Shown here in pieces: positions 35,135-46,424 of a stretch of 64,000 bases of DNA. Location of the stretch: assembly GCA_035235625.1 (NCBI GenBank), contig CP141140.1, forward strand, positions 49,657,351-49,721,350, in the 5' to 3' direction. The notes under the pieces were generated by a model. That model did no database searches, was not told the DNA's origin, and saw only the letters and a program-made list of their open reading frames with translations. This DNA comes from Saururus chinensis (lineage: Eukaryota; Streptophyta; Magnoliopsida; Piperales; Saururaceae). Made by a program: the position numbers and the translations under genes. Position 1 is the first letter of the stretch. The number at the start of each line of letters is the position of its first letter.

Positions 35135-37478
35135 TTACCCCAAGATTGGAGTGACCCAGGAAGGGGTCTTATCCGGCTTACGACCATAATCAACGATTTG
35201 ATCACCCAAGCTGTAGTAGTGGTCAATGACAGTCCCAGTTTACAAGCTAAATACCTCAACTCTAGGATACTGGTAAAAGTAAAGGGAGTTCTCCCTGCAT
35301 CCGGAGAGCTCGGCGGACAGAGACATGCAAGCACCGGAGTTCACAAACAGTGCCCGATTGCCTAAGCTCTTCACCTTCACCCAACTTGCTTTCAAGTCCT
35401 CGTTTCCGATCTTCAGCTTGAAGACCTGGAACCAGTGTTCAATCTCGTCATTTGCCAACTTCAAGTTCAGGGAGATCTTCATATACCTCACCACAGCCAA
35501 CAATTCCCCCTCCGACTCCAGCAAATAGGCTCCATCACGGAGCCTGTACAATTCATTGGCCAGTTGAGGCAGAAGAGGGATCCGGGCCACCCTGGCCATC
35601 CTGGGCGAGGCCGTCCCGGACCTAGATCCAGCCCAACCGAACTCGCAGACCATGACCATCTGCAAGTCGATCAGGACGTACGTAGAACTGATCCATGCAG
35701 CACACGACGTCTAGCACGTCGTCCCCGACTAAGTTCAGCTCTATGCTCGACCAGGCCTCGTCTCCGGCCATGGCGTAGGCCAGGCGCTTGCCTTGGATCC
35801 CCATAGCCATCATGGAGGAGGAGAGGACGTACGACCTTGCGAACAAGGCAGGAAGTCGAGGGAAGAGGCAGTGGGAAGCGAACACCAGACAAGGGGTTGA
35901 GCAGCTCCGGCCTGGGGCCATCCGTGGTGGTGATGAGCCAACCACAGGAGGATCCGCAGACCCGCTTATCGACGACTTCCGGGATCCGGAGCTTAGCCAG
36001 CTTCCGAGTGGAGAGGATGTAGAACGCCCAAGTGTCGGCGGCGTCCGTATGGCGCTCCGGGAGGAGGAGTAGGGGTGTAAATGGACGGATACGGATAAGG
36101 GCTGTCCGTGTCCATCCGTTTTTACTTAATTAAATTGTCCGTCTGTTCACTGTCTGTGACGGACATATAAATTATCTGTCCGTTTTTGTCCACGCGGACA
36201 CAGACGAATACAGACACGGACATATTCAATCAAGAATCAAAACAGAAATTACATAAAAGAGGAGTCGTCAAATGAAAAATAAGCCACAATTTATAATTTG
36301 TACCAGGGGCCACACACCAAGAATCAGAAAAAATCCAAGACTCAAATTAAACTAGACAAAAATTAAACTAGCTTTGTCTAGTTTAACAATCTCACATAAT
36401 ATGCCACGGTGCAACAAATTAAAGCAATTCAAGTCAAACTTAATAGTCAGGAAGATAAGGCAAGTATACGCTCCGGAATGACCGACATGAGTGTTAAAAG
36501 AGAAAAATATACTAAGCTCTTACAAGTTCTAACACGTACATAAACATGTAAACCAAACACAGGTTTGAGGTTTCTACATAATAAACAAATTAAGTAAAAA
36601 ACGAATGCAGAAGTGGAGTCCAACATAACTGCAGGTTTCATTAATGAAAAGAAAAGTGGAGGCCCACATCTGCTAGTCCAGTCCAAGAGAACAATGTAAT
36701 ATCTACTAACTGTAAACTTGCAACAGGGTGGATTTGGTCGCTTCTGGTCAGATACGAATGATTGAAGGAAAGAGCACAAGAAAGACGAAGGCTTTCAGAC
36801 CAAAATCAAGAAAGGTGAGCACTGAAAAGACGAAGGCTTTCAGACCAAAATCGAGAAAGGCTCTAGAGGAATTTCCAGCGGGCTACAACGGACGGAAGTC
36901 GGAGGGAGGATTCACTGCATCAAAGGCAGCTGAGAGATTTTTGGCGGGCCACGGCGGATGGAGGGGAGGATTCACTGCCAAAGCTGTGTCCGGTATGAGA
37001 GCTCTAATCGCCGGAGCCGCATCTTGTACAAGTGCTCGATTTCAGAAAGATCAAAGGGGGGCTAGGGCATCACGAAGGGAAAAGAAGTTATATTTTCGCG
37101 GATGCGGACAGCTACGGACACGGACAAGTGTTGTCCGTAGCCGTGTCGGTAAAACGACCGGACTAAAACTACCGTCCATAGCCGCGTCTGTGTCCGCGCG
37201 GACAAATTAATGCTGTCCGTTTTAATTACAGATAGACACGATTGTAAATAGATGGCGGACAAAGGCTATCCGTTTACACCCCTAGGAGGAGCCATGGGAG
37301 TTGACAGAGGGAATAAGGTGTGTAGTTCTGGTGGAGTGGTGGGTGGCCATGGCCTTCCATGAGCGGCATACGGCGCCGAAGCGGATAAAGTCGGCAGTTT
37401 GAGAAGGTGGGCGATCAGGTGGAGGATGTCAGGTGGGAGCCCCGCCCAGTCCCGGATCCGTCTGGACATGAAGCTCAA
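35135..37478 (-). pseudogene. F-box / DUF295 protein, broken by a hAT-like element
   Basis: From 37478 the minus strand encodes an F-box start (RDWAGLPPDILHLIAHLLKL), then after a one-base frame change ADFIRFGAVCRSWKAMA. Another frame change leads into QLPWLL, where the 1.2-kb element (37283-36070) is inserted. Beyond it the protein resumes with LLPERH, then FYILSTRKLAKLRIPEV, GWLITTTDG and ELLNPLSG, all typical of plant DUF295 F-box proteins (F-box for SCF ubiquitin ligases, DUF295 as the C-terminal domain). Further frame changes occur near 35850 and 35680. The conserved end GELLAVVRYM...WVKVKSLGNRALFV is clear, followed by one internal TAA and WVTPILG with the natural stop at 35135. Coding DNA is GC-rich compared with its surroundings. 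It is dead, but most of the gene is still traceable. Confidence 0.88.
36070..37283. mobile_element. Non-autonomous hAT-like element (1,214 bp) inside the F-box gene
   Basis: The ends are taggggtgtaaatgg (left) and the inverse tttacacccct (right). They are flanked by perfect 8-bp duplications AGGAGGAG (36062-36069 and 37284-37291), the hAT signature. Many subterminal copies of tgtccgt/acggaca occur in both orientations near the ends. An open frame of about 160 residues (36728-37210, plus) contains a 42-bp tandem duplication (about 36771-36860) and no transposase motif, so it is probably fortuitous. Confidence 0.88.
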
Positions 37479-38656
37479 ACCGAGGAGAGGGGCCCCTTTC
37501 CTTCGTGAGACGAAGACATTTCAGACGAGGACAATGGTGGAATGTCAAAGGTAAAAATGCTGCAACGACGCGTAGAAATATGATCTGCCCCAATTGGGAC
37601 GTAAAAGGGCTCTAACTCTCCACCAAATGTTTTTGTCGTCATCACGAAAAATTATCCAGTAAAACCGTTTCTTGAATCTTTCTTTTAACTTTTATTTTAA
37701 TACAATAGAGAGAAAGCGATCCCACTGAGGAGTTGAGTTTCTTTTTGCTTTTGCTGCAAAAACAAGTGTTGAAAGCGGCAAGTCATTTTTTATTAATCTA
37801 ATCATAATAATAATTAAAATAATAATAATACCATCCTCTTAACCATCTTCTTATTATACCCTTTTGTCACCCAACTTCAACTAAGGTTAGCAACACCACA
37901 GGACTACCGCCAAATCGGTGTTGGAGCAGTGCCAGAAGAGTCTCAAATTAAGGATCGATCATTGGGATAGTCGCCAAAGCTTCCTCGGACATCCATTAGA
38001 GCTCCAACAGATCACCAACAGTGTAACTAGAGCTCCGCCTAACAACCGAAGGATCGCTGCATGAGGTTCGGCAGAGCTCCGTGGTACCACTGTTGTAGAT
38101 GTCATGGATTGCCGTGGAGCTCCTACCCAACTGCTTCTGCTGATCCGTTGTCACAAAACATTACTAGACCACTGTGGGAGTTTTGCGTGGCTCCCATGCC
38201 ACTGCATAACGAACTTAATTTCATTGGATAATCAATCACCAAACTCCATCTGACCATTGGAGGTGAGTTGTACGTTCAGAACTAGGGGATTGCCACCAGA
38301 GCTCACTATCGCATGAGGCTTGGCAAGCTCTGGTGGACCGCTTCCGAAGCTCCTATGGATTGTCAATATTTCTAATAGAAGGAGTACATATTTATTTTTT
38401 ATATATAATAAAAGAGAATAAGTATTTACTCTTGGTATATAATACAACAGCATGAAACTCTGTTTTTATATAGGAGGACGGATATTGTGACCATCATGGT
38501 CACAGTCGTCTTAGCTAGTTAGTTAGAGTCGAAGGTGGCTTGCAGGAGTAAAAAACATGACGAAGTTTGGTCGGTGTGAGAGAAGATGACGGTGGTTGGT
38601 CAAAGGCAAAGAAGGCAACGATAGCTAGTTAGAAGTAGAGAAAGTGACAACAACTG
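37479..38656. other. Intergenic; unassigned GC-richer block at 37900-38350
   Basis: An (AAT)n-like tract lies at 37798-37842. 37900-38350 is GC-richer, with repeated 'agagctcc' words on both strands, but gives no long frame. The rest is AT-rich. Confidence 0.35.
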
Positions 38657-38664
38657 CTTTGAAC

Positions 38665-39173
38665 CAGTGGTTTAAAACTCGGACCGGACAGGTCAATAAA
38701 CTGGGCCGGTCTATCCAGTTCACAGGGTCAGGATGACCTGGCCAGGTCAAGATGACCGGCAACCCAGTCGGTTTAACTGGCAACCCGTTGACCCGAATCA
38801 GTTCGATTTGACAAAAAAGTGATCAATTTTTCTTTTTTTGAGATGGGAATCGTTCTCCTAACCTCTTAAACTAGGGATTGTCACCTAACTACCAGGTTAC
38901 CACATTTTTGGTTTAAACACTAGACTTAACTATTCTATTTAATGCATATTTATGTAGTATAGAACTACAAACTTCAAAATAGTTTAAACTCCCGACATTA
39001 TGTAATTCTTCCAAGTAGAACTTATTGCGCAATCATGATATTATGTACATAGAATTATTTTAATATAATATATATTAAAACCAAGTCAACCTGGGTTGAC
39101 CCCTAGTTGAACCCAATTAACCTAGCTTGGCGATCATTCTGGGTCGATCACCAGGCCGATTTTTAAAACACTG
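38665..39173. mobile_element. hAT-like non-autonomous element (509 bp)
   Basis: Ends cagtggtttaaaac and gttttaaaacactg-type (ttttaaaacactg) are inverted repeats with the hAT CAGTG start. The flanking 8-bp duplications are perfect, CTTTGAAC (38657-38664 and 39174-39181). Subterminal DNA is rich in ggtcaa/ttgacc and accggt words. No coding capacity. The element at 51903 shares the tttaaaa end and the ggtcaacctggg-type words. Confidence 0.85.
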
Positions 39174-39181
39174 CTTTGAAC

Positions 39182-39677
39182 TAGAGAAGGAGATGATGAC
39201 TAGTCAGAGATGGAAAGACATTGGTTGGTTGAAGTTTAAGAAGGTGACACGTGGTCGGAGCTAACCAATTATAGCTGCAGTCGGAGGAGATAGTCACCAT
39301 CTTCTCCGGCTCCGAATATGTCTTCACCAATAGGAGAAGACAATCTTTCTTCTTTGGCAACAACCAACTCGCCATAACTGGAGAAGACGTACTATCTTTA
39401 TTGGTCGGAGTTGGAGAAGATGGTCACCTCTACCTCGTAATTGAACCAAATTTGTGATAAGAACGTGGCTATTTAGACCCCCCACATTTTTCCCTCGGTC
39501 TCTATGTCTTTTTTACCCTAACCTCTTTAATTAAAATTTCTCATATATTTCTCATATTTAAAAATAATAAAAAAGTTTATTCTACTTTTACCCACTTTTT
39601 CCTTCTTCTCTAGTAGAAATTTGGGCACCGACTGTGGCCAAATGGCCTTGCCGCGCATTAGCCAATAGGCCACACAG
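39182..39677. other. Left flank of the chromovirus
   Basis: Short repeated ggttgg/gtcggag words; no gene recognised. 39600-39677 is continuous with 46425 onward once the chromovirus is removed, as the CACAG duplications show. Confidence 0.4.
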
Positions 39678-39985
39678 TGTTGTGCACGATTGCGCACGAT
39701 GCTCAGACTCTTTTTATTACTTTATTGCTTTGACTATTTAGTTGTGATTGTAGTCTTTTATTTATTGGTTTAGCTGGTCTTAGATTATATTGTATGAACC
39801 GGGCTGGGTTGGTTCAGCTGGTCTGGTTCACTAAGGGGGGTCGTCTCCCATAACGGGTGGCCTTGACTCTTGTTTTCCAATTATGTAATTTGGTGATTCT
39901 CAGACTTCTCCCCTTTCTTCAATATTTCTCCCCTTTCCCTGCACAATTATCCTAGGTACCGATTGTGCCTACATCGGGCACATCA
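39678..39985 (+). repeat. Chromovirus 5' LTR
   Basis: It starts tgttgtgcacgattgcg and ends gggcacatca. A 10-bp segment (ttgcgcacga) near its start is absent from the right LTR. Confidence 0.95.
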
Positions 39986-39986
39986 T

Positions 39987-39998
39987 TGGTATCAGAGC
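39987..39998 (+). other. Primer-binding site, initiator-Met tRNA
   Basis: tggtatcagagc, one base after the LTR end, is an exact complement of the plant initiator-methionine tRNA 3' end. Confidence 0.9.
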
Positions 39999-41956
39999 TT
40001 GTGCGATCCCCGGCCATGGCTCGTGGCAAACAGGCTATTGTGCAGGAGGCGCCTTCTGAGAAGGAGGCACCAGCGCCATCTTCAACAGACAGTCTGCAGG
40101 CCAATTCCACTATCAGCGATGCCAAGCTTTCCGAGATCCTCATAACGGTGCAAGCCCTTGTTGCCGACCTCGCCAGAGTGAAGGTACAGCAGGATGCCCT
40201 GGCAGCACGCGTCATGCCTGTGCTGCCTGCACCGACCGCTGTTACTCCGGAGAAGGGTGAGCCCTCGCAGCCCCCGGAACTGACCCTACCCACCACCCCA
40301 GTGTCGGCCAGTGTCAACAGAGGACTGCCCTATCCTGCATGCTATGGCGCTGGTCAGACAACACTAGGAGGGAGACACCAAACCTGAGACATGCGAGGCA
40401 CACCAAGTGTTCGTGAAAATGCACCTATGATGCTGCCCCATCCTAACCACTTCTAGGACGCTGAAGAGGATTGGGACGAGTTTCCTCGGCATGGTGGTGG
40501 CCAACGAGCGGGTGCTGAACCTCGTCTAGCTCGCCTGTAGTTCCCTCGCTACAACGGGGATGACAATCCGATGGAATGGTTGTATAAGGCGGAAAATTTT
40601 TTTGCCTACCAAGGCACTAATTAAGAGGCAGAGCGCTTGCGCATCGCAGCCTTCCACCTTGATGGCGATGCATCTGTGTGGTTCAAGAGTTTTGAGAAAG
40701 AGGTGCGCTACCCTACATGGGCGGCCTTTTCCGATGAACTCTGTGTTCAGTTTGGGCTTAATGAGTTCCAGGATTTTAATGAGATGTTGTCATCCCTGCA
40801 CCAGACTACCACCATCCGTGCATATTACACTGAATTCATGAAGGTGGCCAATCGGCTGCCTGACTGGCCGGTGGCCGCCTTGGTGGGTACCTTCAAGCGT
40901 GGCCTCAAGCCCAAAATTTCAGAAGAGATGCAACACTTTTCGTGTGCCAACATGCAGGACGTGGTGAGGGACGTGGTGTGCCACGCTTGCATCGAAGAGG
41001 AGAAACTGACCAGACAGCGCAGAGGGGGGCGGCTTGGACCATTGGGCCGTTCTGTTCCTAGCGTGACTCCTGTGCATCCGCTTCCCGGCAGTGCTGCCCC
41101 TGGCCGGCCCAACCAGCTTCCCGCTCCTGCTGGTCCTATCGTGCGACGTCTCACTCCGACTCAAATGGAGGAATGTCGCTCAAAGGGACTATGTTTCAGA
41201 TGTGATGAGAAATTCGTGCCCGGGCATCGCTGTTCTGTTAAGGGCAGCCTTCTGGTGGAAGAAGTTGATGAAGGCGACGAGGGTTCTGAAGGCTCTGCCC
41301 CTTCCGCCGGTGATGAGCTCTTACCGGAGATATCTGTGCATGCATTCTCTAGGGCCTTTACGCCTCGCACGATGCGCATCCAGGGGTTCCTCAAGCGCCA
41401 ACAGGTAGCTATTCTGATCGACAATGGTTCTACTCACAATTTTATTAATGACAGGGTCGCCAACCGTCTTGGGTGTTTCGTCTCGGACTCCAAACCCTTT
41501 GATGTGCTGATTGGAGATGGCAAGCACCTCCGGAGCAATCGGGTGTGTGCACATGTTACTTTGTCTATACAGGGCCATGCATTTGTCACTGATCTCTTCC
41601 TGTTGCCGACCAAATGGGCGGACGTTGTGTTAGGTGTGCAGTGGCTCCAGGAGCTCGGCGATGTTGTTTGGAATTTTCGGGAGATGTGGATGGACTTTGC
41701 GCTCCAGGGACAGCGCGTCTGGTTGGAAGGTTCAAGGCCGGGCACTCTGTTCTCCGCCCATCCTTCGCGCACCTTGTTTCGGTAGCCCCCCAAGGGCTCC
41801 TTTTTACAGCAGCGTGCAGTCATTGAGGTGTCTCAAGATATCATGCAAACTGACCTCTAGGAGCTATTGACAGATTACCAAGACTTGTTCGTTGAGCCAC
41901 AGGGACTTCCGCCTCGCCGCGCCCATGACCATCAGATTCCGATTACCCCTGGTACC

Positions 41957-43376
41957 TGATAAGTATGAAATATATATCTATTTTATATGCCTTTTTACCT
42001 TATTTGCTAGTATAAATTAGGTTAACTTAGAGTTAATTATGATTTATTTAGATTAAAATAAATATTAGTATTTTAGTTTAATTATTAATGATTTTGTAGT
42101 TATTAGTTGTTTAGACATGTATTTAAATCAAGATGGAATTGTAGTTACTTTCTACATGTCTAAAGTATGATATTTTATGTTTTGTAGGTAAAGTGCGCTT
42201 ATCGAGGTACTTAGACGATATTTGAAATAATTAAAAATAGTCTTCACATGCTTTAAAGTGATTTGGACAACTTTTCGGAGTTATGAACAAGTTAGAAATT
42301 AATATGGACACGAAAGAAAGCTTAATGAACAGAATATAAACTGTCCAGGATTGCAGAAACACTGTAGCCGATCGATCGGGCATGCAGGGAGATCGATCGG
42401 GATAACGTGAATTCAGACAAAAATACAGTTCAAGCGATCGATCGGGCATGCAGGGCGATCGATCGGCATAACGTGCAGTTTCCTAGTTTGACCCAAATTT
42501 CAATCCTTTTCATATTGGACTTCTTCCTACGGATCTTATGCCTATAAAAAGACATATTTGGCTTAAAATTGGGGGGATTCCAGTAGATTTTAGGAAGAGA
42601 AAAAGGAAGAAGAAGATGGAGAAGAACTCAAAGCTTTCAATGGAGATTCAAGTGCTTTCTTCTACCATGAAAGGCTAGACTTTTCTCTTACTTAGGAGTT
42701 GATGAAGCTATAGATAAGTTTTAGTTTCTTTTCTTTTTAATTTAGATCTCAGTAGTGAATGATGACAATTGTATGATATGGATTTCTTTTTTAATGGAAG
42801 AGCTTCTCATGTTTATTCAAGTCTATGTTGATTTATTGTCTTGTAGATGATAGATTGATATGGTTTTGATATTTGCATCGATTCTAATTTCTGTGATTTA
42901 GATGAGATGGTTATACAATAGTTTTAATGTTCAGATAATTAATAACTTGGATGAGTTATACTAAGATTAGACGGGTCATGCCTATAGCTAGTTTAGTGTA
43001 GATGATTCGTGCTATTGTCGAAGATAGTTCATGTCATGGAAGTTAATTAATGATTCTTTTTGAAGTAATTCTAGCTTGTAGCTGAGAATACTTGTTCATA
43101 TTCACACTAGATTTAGATTAAAAGTTAAGGAATTGTTATGGTTCTATAATGGATTCAATTTCCTAAGTAAATTCCATCATATTAATCGCTTGCTTTTAAA
43201 TTAGTTGATTTCTTTCTTTTGCTTAATTTAAGTTTAAGTTTGTTTTAGTTTTTAATCAGCAAACTCCTTTTTAGATTTAGTGATAATCCATCGTCCCTGA
43301 AGTTCGACAACCCTTAAATACTTATCCTAGTATAATTACCTTGTACACTTGCAAAGGGTTTAATTATAAACGATCA
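41957..43376 (+). mobile_element. 1.42-kb solo LTR nested in the chromovirus pol
   Basis: It begins tgataagtatg and ends aaacgatca, with perfect 5-bp duplications GTACC (41952-41956 and 43377-43381). Insert plus duplication is 1,425 bp, a multiple of three, so the pol frame is the same on both sides. A TATA box (cctataaaaag, about 42540) gives plus orientation. The right end (ccctgaagttcgacaac) resembles LTR ends of the non-chromovirus Athila/Tat group; that lineage call is inference. Confidence 0.93.
42369..42467. repeat. Pair of near-palindromic 'cgatcgatcgggcatgcagg' motifs, 66 bp apart
   Basis: Copies start at 42369 and 42435. Each has an outer pair of cgatcgatcgg arms around a gggcatgcaggg core, so each can form a strong hairpin. 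They lie about 75-170 bp upstream of the TATA box of this LTR, in its presumed U3. Confidence 0.85.
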
Positions 43377-46109
43377 GTACCGCCCCAACCAATGTGCATC
43401 CCTATCGCTACCCACATATTCAGAAGGCAAAGATAGAACGTCTGGTGGCCGATATGCTTCAGGCAAGAATTATTAGGCCCAGTACAAGTTCCTATTCATC
43501 GCTGGTGTTGCTTGTGCGTAAGAAGGATGGTATATGGCGCTGTGTTGACTACCGTGCCCTCAATGCCATTACTGTGAAAGACAAGTACCCGATTCCAGTG
43601 ATTGAGGAGTTGCTTGATGAGTTGACCGGCTCTACGGTGTTTAGTAAGATCGACTTGCGTTCGGGCTATCATCAGATTTGCATGAATGCCGCCAATGTGC
43701 ACAAGACAACCTTCCAGACTCACGATGACCACTTCGAGTTCCTAGTTATGCCGTTTGGATTGACTAATGCCCCATCCACATTCCAGTGCCTCATGAATGA
43801 CCTTTTTTGTCCCTTCCTGCGCCATTATATCTTGGTTTTCTTTGATGATATTTTGGTATACAGCAGATCTTGGACAGAGCACTTGTCACACCTCAGGTCG
43901 GTTTTCTCTATTCTGCGTGACAATTCTTTATGTCTAAAATGTTCGAAGTGCTCCTTTGGCAGTCAGCAGGTGGAGTATTTAGGCCACATTATATCGGGGA
44001 ATGGTGTCGCCACCGACCCAGCCAAGGTTGCTGCCATGCTGTCTTGGCCTATTCCCACGTGTGTTTGGGCACTCTGTGGCTTTCTAGGCCTCACCGGGTA
44101 CTATCAGCGCTTCATTAGCCACTATGGGGAATTGGCCCAACCTCTAACAACGCTGCTCAAACGGGGCGCTTTTGCTTGGACCCCGGATGCACGGGAGGCC
44201 TTTGATGGGCTGAAGCAAGCCATGGCCTCCGCCCCAGTCTTGATTCTGCCTGATTTCAGCCGCCCGTTTGTGGTAGAGACGGATGCTTTGGACGCCGGCT
44301 TAGGGGTGGTTTTGTTACAGGATGAGCGTCCCATCGCCTATTTCAGCAAGTCTCTGGTGGGCCGATCCTTATCACTATCCGTCTATGAAAAGGAAATGTT
44401 GGCCATCATCCATGCCGTCACCAAATGGCGACCATACCTCTTGGGTCGACGGTTCCTGATTCGCATTGACCATCAACCATTGAAGTATTTCCTCAAACAG
44501 CGGGTGTCCACTCCGTCATAGCAGCGTTGGGTTAGTAAACTTTTGGGTTATGATTATGAAGTTGTTAATAAGAAGGGGTCAGAGAACACAGTGGCTGACG
44601 CTCTTTCTCGTATACCTGCCCCGGGGTCGTGCTTCGCCTTGTCTATGCTCTCTTGTCCCTTTATTGATGAGTTAAAGCATGCCTACTACTCTAATGCTTC
44701 AACGTAGGCTTTGATCGCTGCCCTTCAGCAGGACCCGGCAGGCCGTCCGTTTTACACTTGGTGGGAAGATCTGTTGTTCTGGAAGGATCGCTTGTGGGTT
44801 CCTGATGTCTCCGATCTTCACCGCCGCATTATATCTCATTTCCATGATTCTCCAGTTGTTGGTCATGAGGGGGTTTTTCGCACTTATAAGAGGGTCAGCC
44901 AGAGTTTCTTATGGTTGGGGGTTCATCGGGCTGTGCATGAGTATGTGGCCGCTTGTGATATTTGTCAGCGCGCCAAGGCTGCTACCACTTCTCCAGTTGG
45001 GTTGCTCCAACCCCTACCCATTCCGGACAAAGTATGGGAGGATGTATCGATGGACTTTGTGGAGGCCTTGCCGCTGGTGCAAGGTAAGTTGGTGATCATG
45101 GTGGTGGTTGACCGTTTGTCTAAGTATGCTCATTTCTGCGCGCTGGGTCATCCCTTCACTGCGAAAATGGTGGCGGACCTATATGTTCGAGAGGTGGCGA
45201 AGCTTCATGGTGTGCCTCGTACCATTGTGTCTGATCGTGATCATATTTTCCTTTCTCAGTTTTGGCGGGAGTTCTTTGCCTTGCAGGGTACATCCCTTCA
45301 TATGAGCACTGCTTATCACCCTTAGACGGATGGGCAGACAGAAGTCGTTAATCATTGTCTGGAGCAATACCTGCGGTGCTTTACGATGACGCAGCCTCAC
45401 CGTTGGCTGCAACTTCTTCCCTGGGCAGAGTGGTCTTATAACACTGCCTATCACACACGCGCGGGCTTCACTCCCTTTGAGGTGTTGTATGGCTGCCCTC
45501 CCCTTACTATTTTGTCATATGTTCCTCATCGTTCTGCGGTGGCTGAGGTGGATTATATGCTACAAACCCACGACGAGGTCTTGCGTCAATTGAAGATGAA
45601 TCTGGCTGAGGCTCAGAACCAGATGAAACAACTCTATGATGGCCACCGTACTGATCGGGAGTTCCAAGTTGGTGACTTGGTTTATGTCTCTGTCATACCA
45701 CAACGCCAGACTTCTTTGTTCCAGCCCGAGCATTCCAAGCTCGCTCCCAGGTTTCATGGTCCATATCCAGTGGAGGCTCGCGTTGGTCCGGTTGCTTACC
45801 GCCTTTCCTTGCCGCCTGATTCCTTGGTCCATCCTGTGTTCCATGTGTCCCGTCTTCGCAGGTTTGTTGGTGACCGTACATTGGCAGTGGATGCGTCGCC
45901 TCCGCCTCCGATGGGCCCTGTTCTGCCTCCTGATCCGGCTCCTGCGTCTGTGCTTGAGAAGAGGCGGGTTTGTCGTTCGGGTCGCATTGTTACTGAGGTT
46001 TTGGTTTCCTGGCAGGGTCAGCCTTTGGAGGATGTGACGTGGATACTTGAGGATGATTTCTTGGCTTGTTATCCAGCATGGTCGCCTTGCGGACAAGGCG
46101 ATTAGCTAA

Positions 46110-46121
46110 AGCGTGGTGGAG
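46110..46121 (+). other. Chromovirus polypurine tract
   Basis: The purine-rich stretch gcgtggtggag sits directly before the right LTR start (46122), where plus-strand synthesis would be primed. It is not a perfect purine run. Confidence 0.55.
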
Positions 46122-46419
46122 TGTTGTGCACGATGCTCAGAATCCTTTTATTACTTTATTGCTTTGACTATTTAGTTGTGATTGTAGTCTTTTATTTATT
46201 GGTTCAGCTGGTCTTAGATTATATTGTATGAACCGGGCTGGGTTGGTTCAGCTAGTCCGGTTCACTAAGGGGGGTTGTCTCCCATAAGGGGCTGCCTTGA
46301 CTCTTGTTTTCTAGTTATACAATTTGGTGATTCTCAGACTTCTCCCCTTTCTTCAATATTTCTCCCCTTTCCCTGCGCAATTCTCCTGGGTACCGATTGT
46401 GCCTACATCGGGCACATCA
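46122..46419 (+). repeat. Chromovirus 3' LTR
   Basis: It starts tgttgtgcacgatgctc and ends gggcacatca; almost identical to 39678-39985 without the 10-bp extra. Confidence 0.95.
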
Positions 46420-46424
46420 CACAG

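Larger units (their letters stand above)
40016..46105 (+). pseudogene. Chromovirus gag-pol, one frame with nine stops and a nested LTR
   Basis: Starting at ATG 40016, a single frame of 1,554 codons (nested LTR excluded) runs to the TAG at 46103. I see no frameshift. Internal stops are TGA 40385, TAG 40454, TAG 40538, TAA 40622, TAG 41783, TAG 41858, TAG 44519, TAG 44705 and TAG 45323. Domains in order: gag with CFRCDEKFVPGHRC knuckle (about 41195), protease with LIDNGSTHNFI (family LIDSGS), RT with FSKIDLRSGYHQ and FFDDILVYS (family FDD), RNase H with DALDAGLG (family DASD), integrase with H2C2 zinc region, MDFVEALP, VSDRDH and DGQTE, a GPY/F stretch, and a chromodomain (VLVSWQGQPLEDVTW) at the end. 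Chromodomains steer integration to marked chromatin. Several active-site neighbours are altered, in line with inactivation. Confidence 0.93.
39678..46419 (+). mobile_element. Chromodomain-type Ty3/gypsy element with a nested solo LTR
   Basis: Complete structure: 5-bp target duplications CACAG (39673-39677 and 46420-46424), LTRs of 308 and 298 bp, an exact initiator-Met PBS, one gag-pol frame with a C-terminal chromodomain, and a purine tract before the right LTR. Without the nested 1,425 bp the element is about 5.3 kb. The short LTRs, single frame and chromodomain suggest the Reina-like branch of chromoviruses; this lineage call is inference. The LTRs differ by a 10-bp duplication at the left and a small number of substitutions by eye, so the insertion is fairly young. 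The gag-pol frame nevertheless has nine stop codons and is disrupted by the solo LTR at 41957-43376. Confidence 0.95.

Noticed and set aside
36728-37210. 160-residue frame inside the hAT-like element
   Set aside because: No transposase motif such as the hAT dimerisation region; the frame includes a short tandem duplication. It is probably fortuitous.
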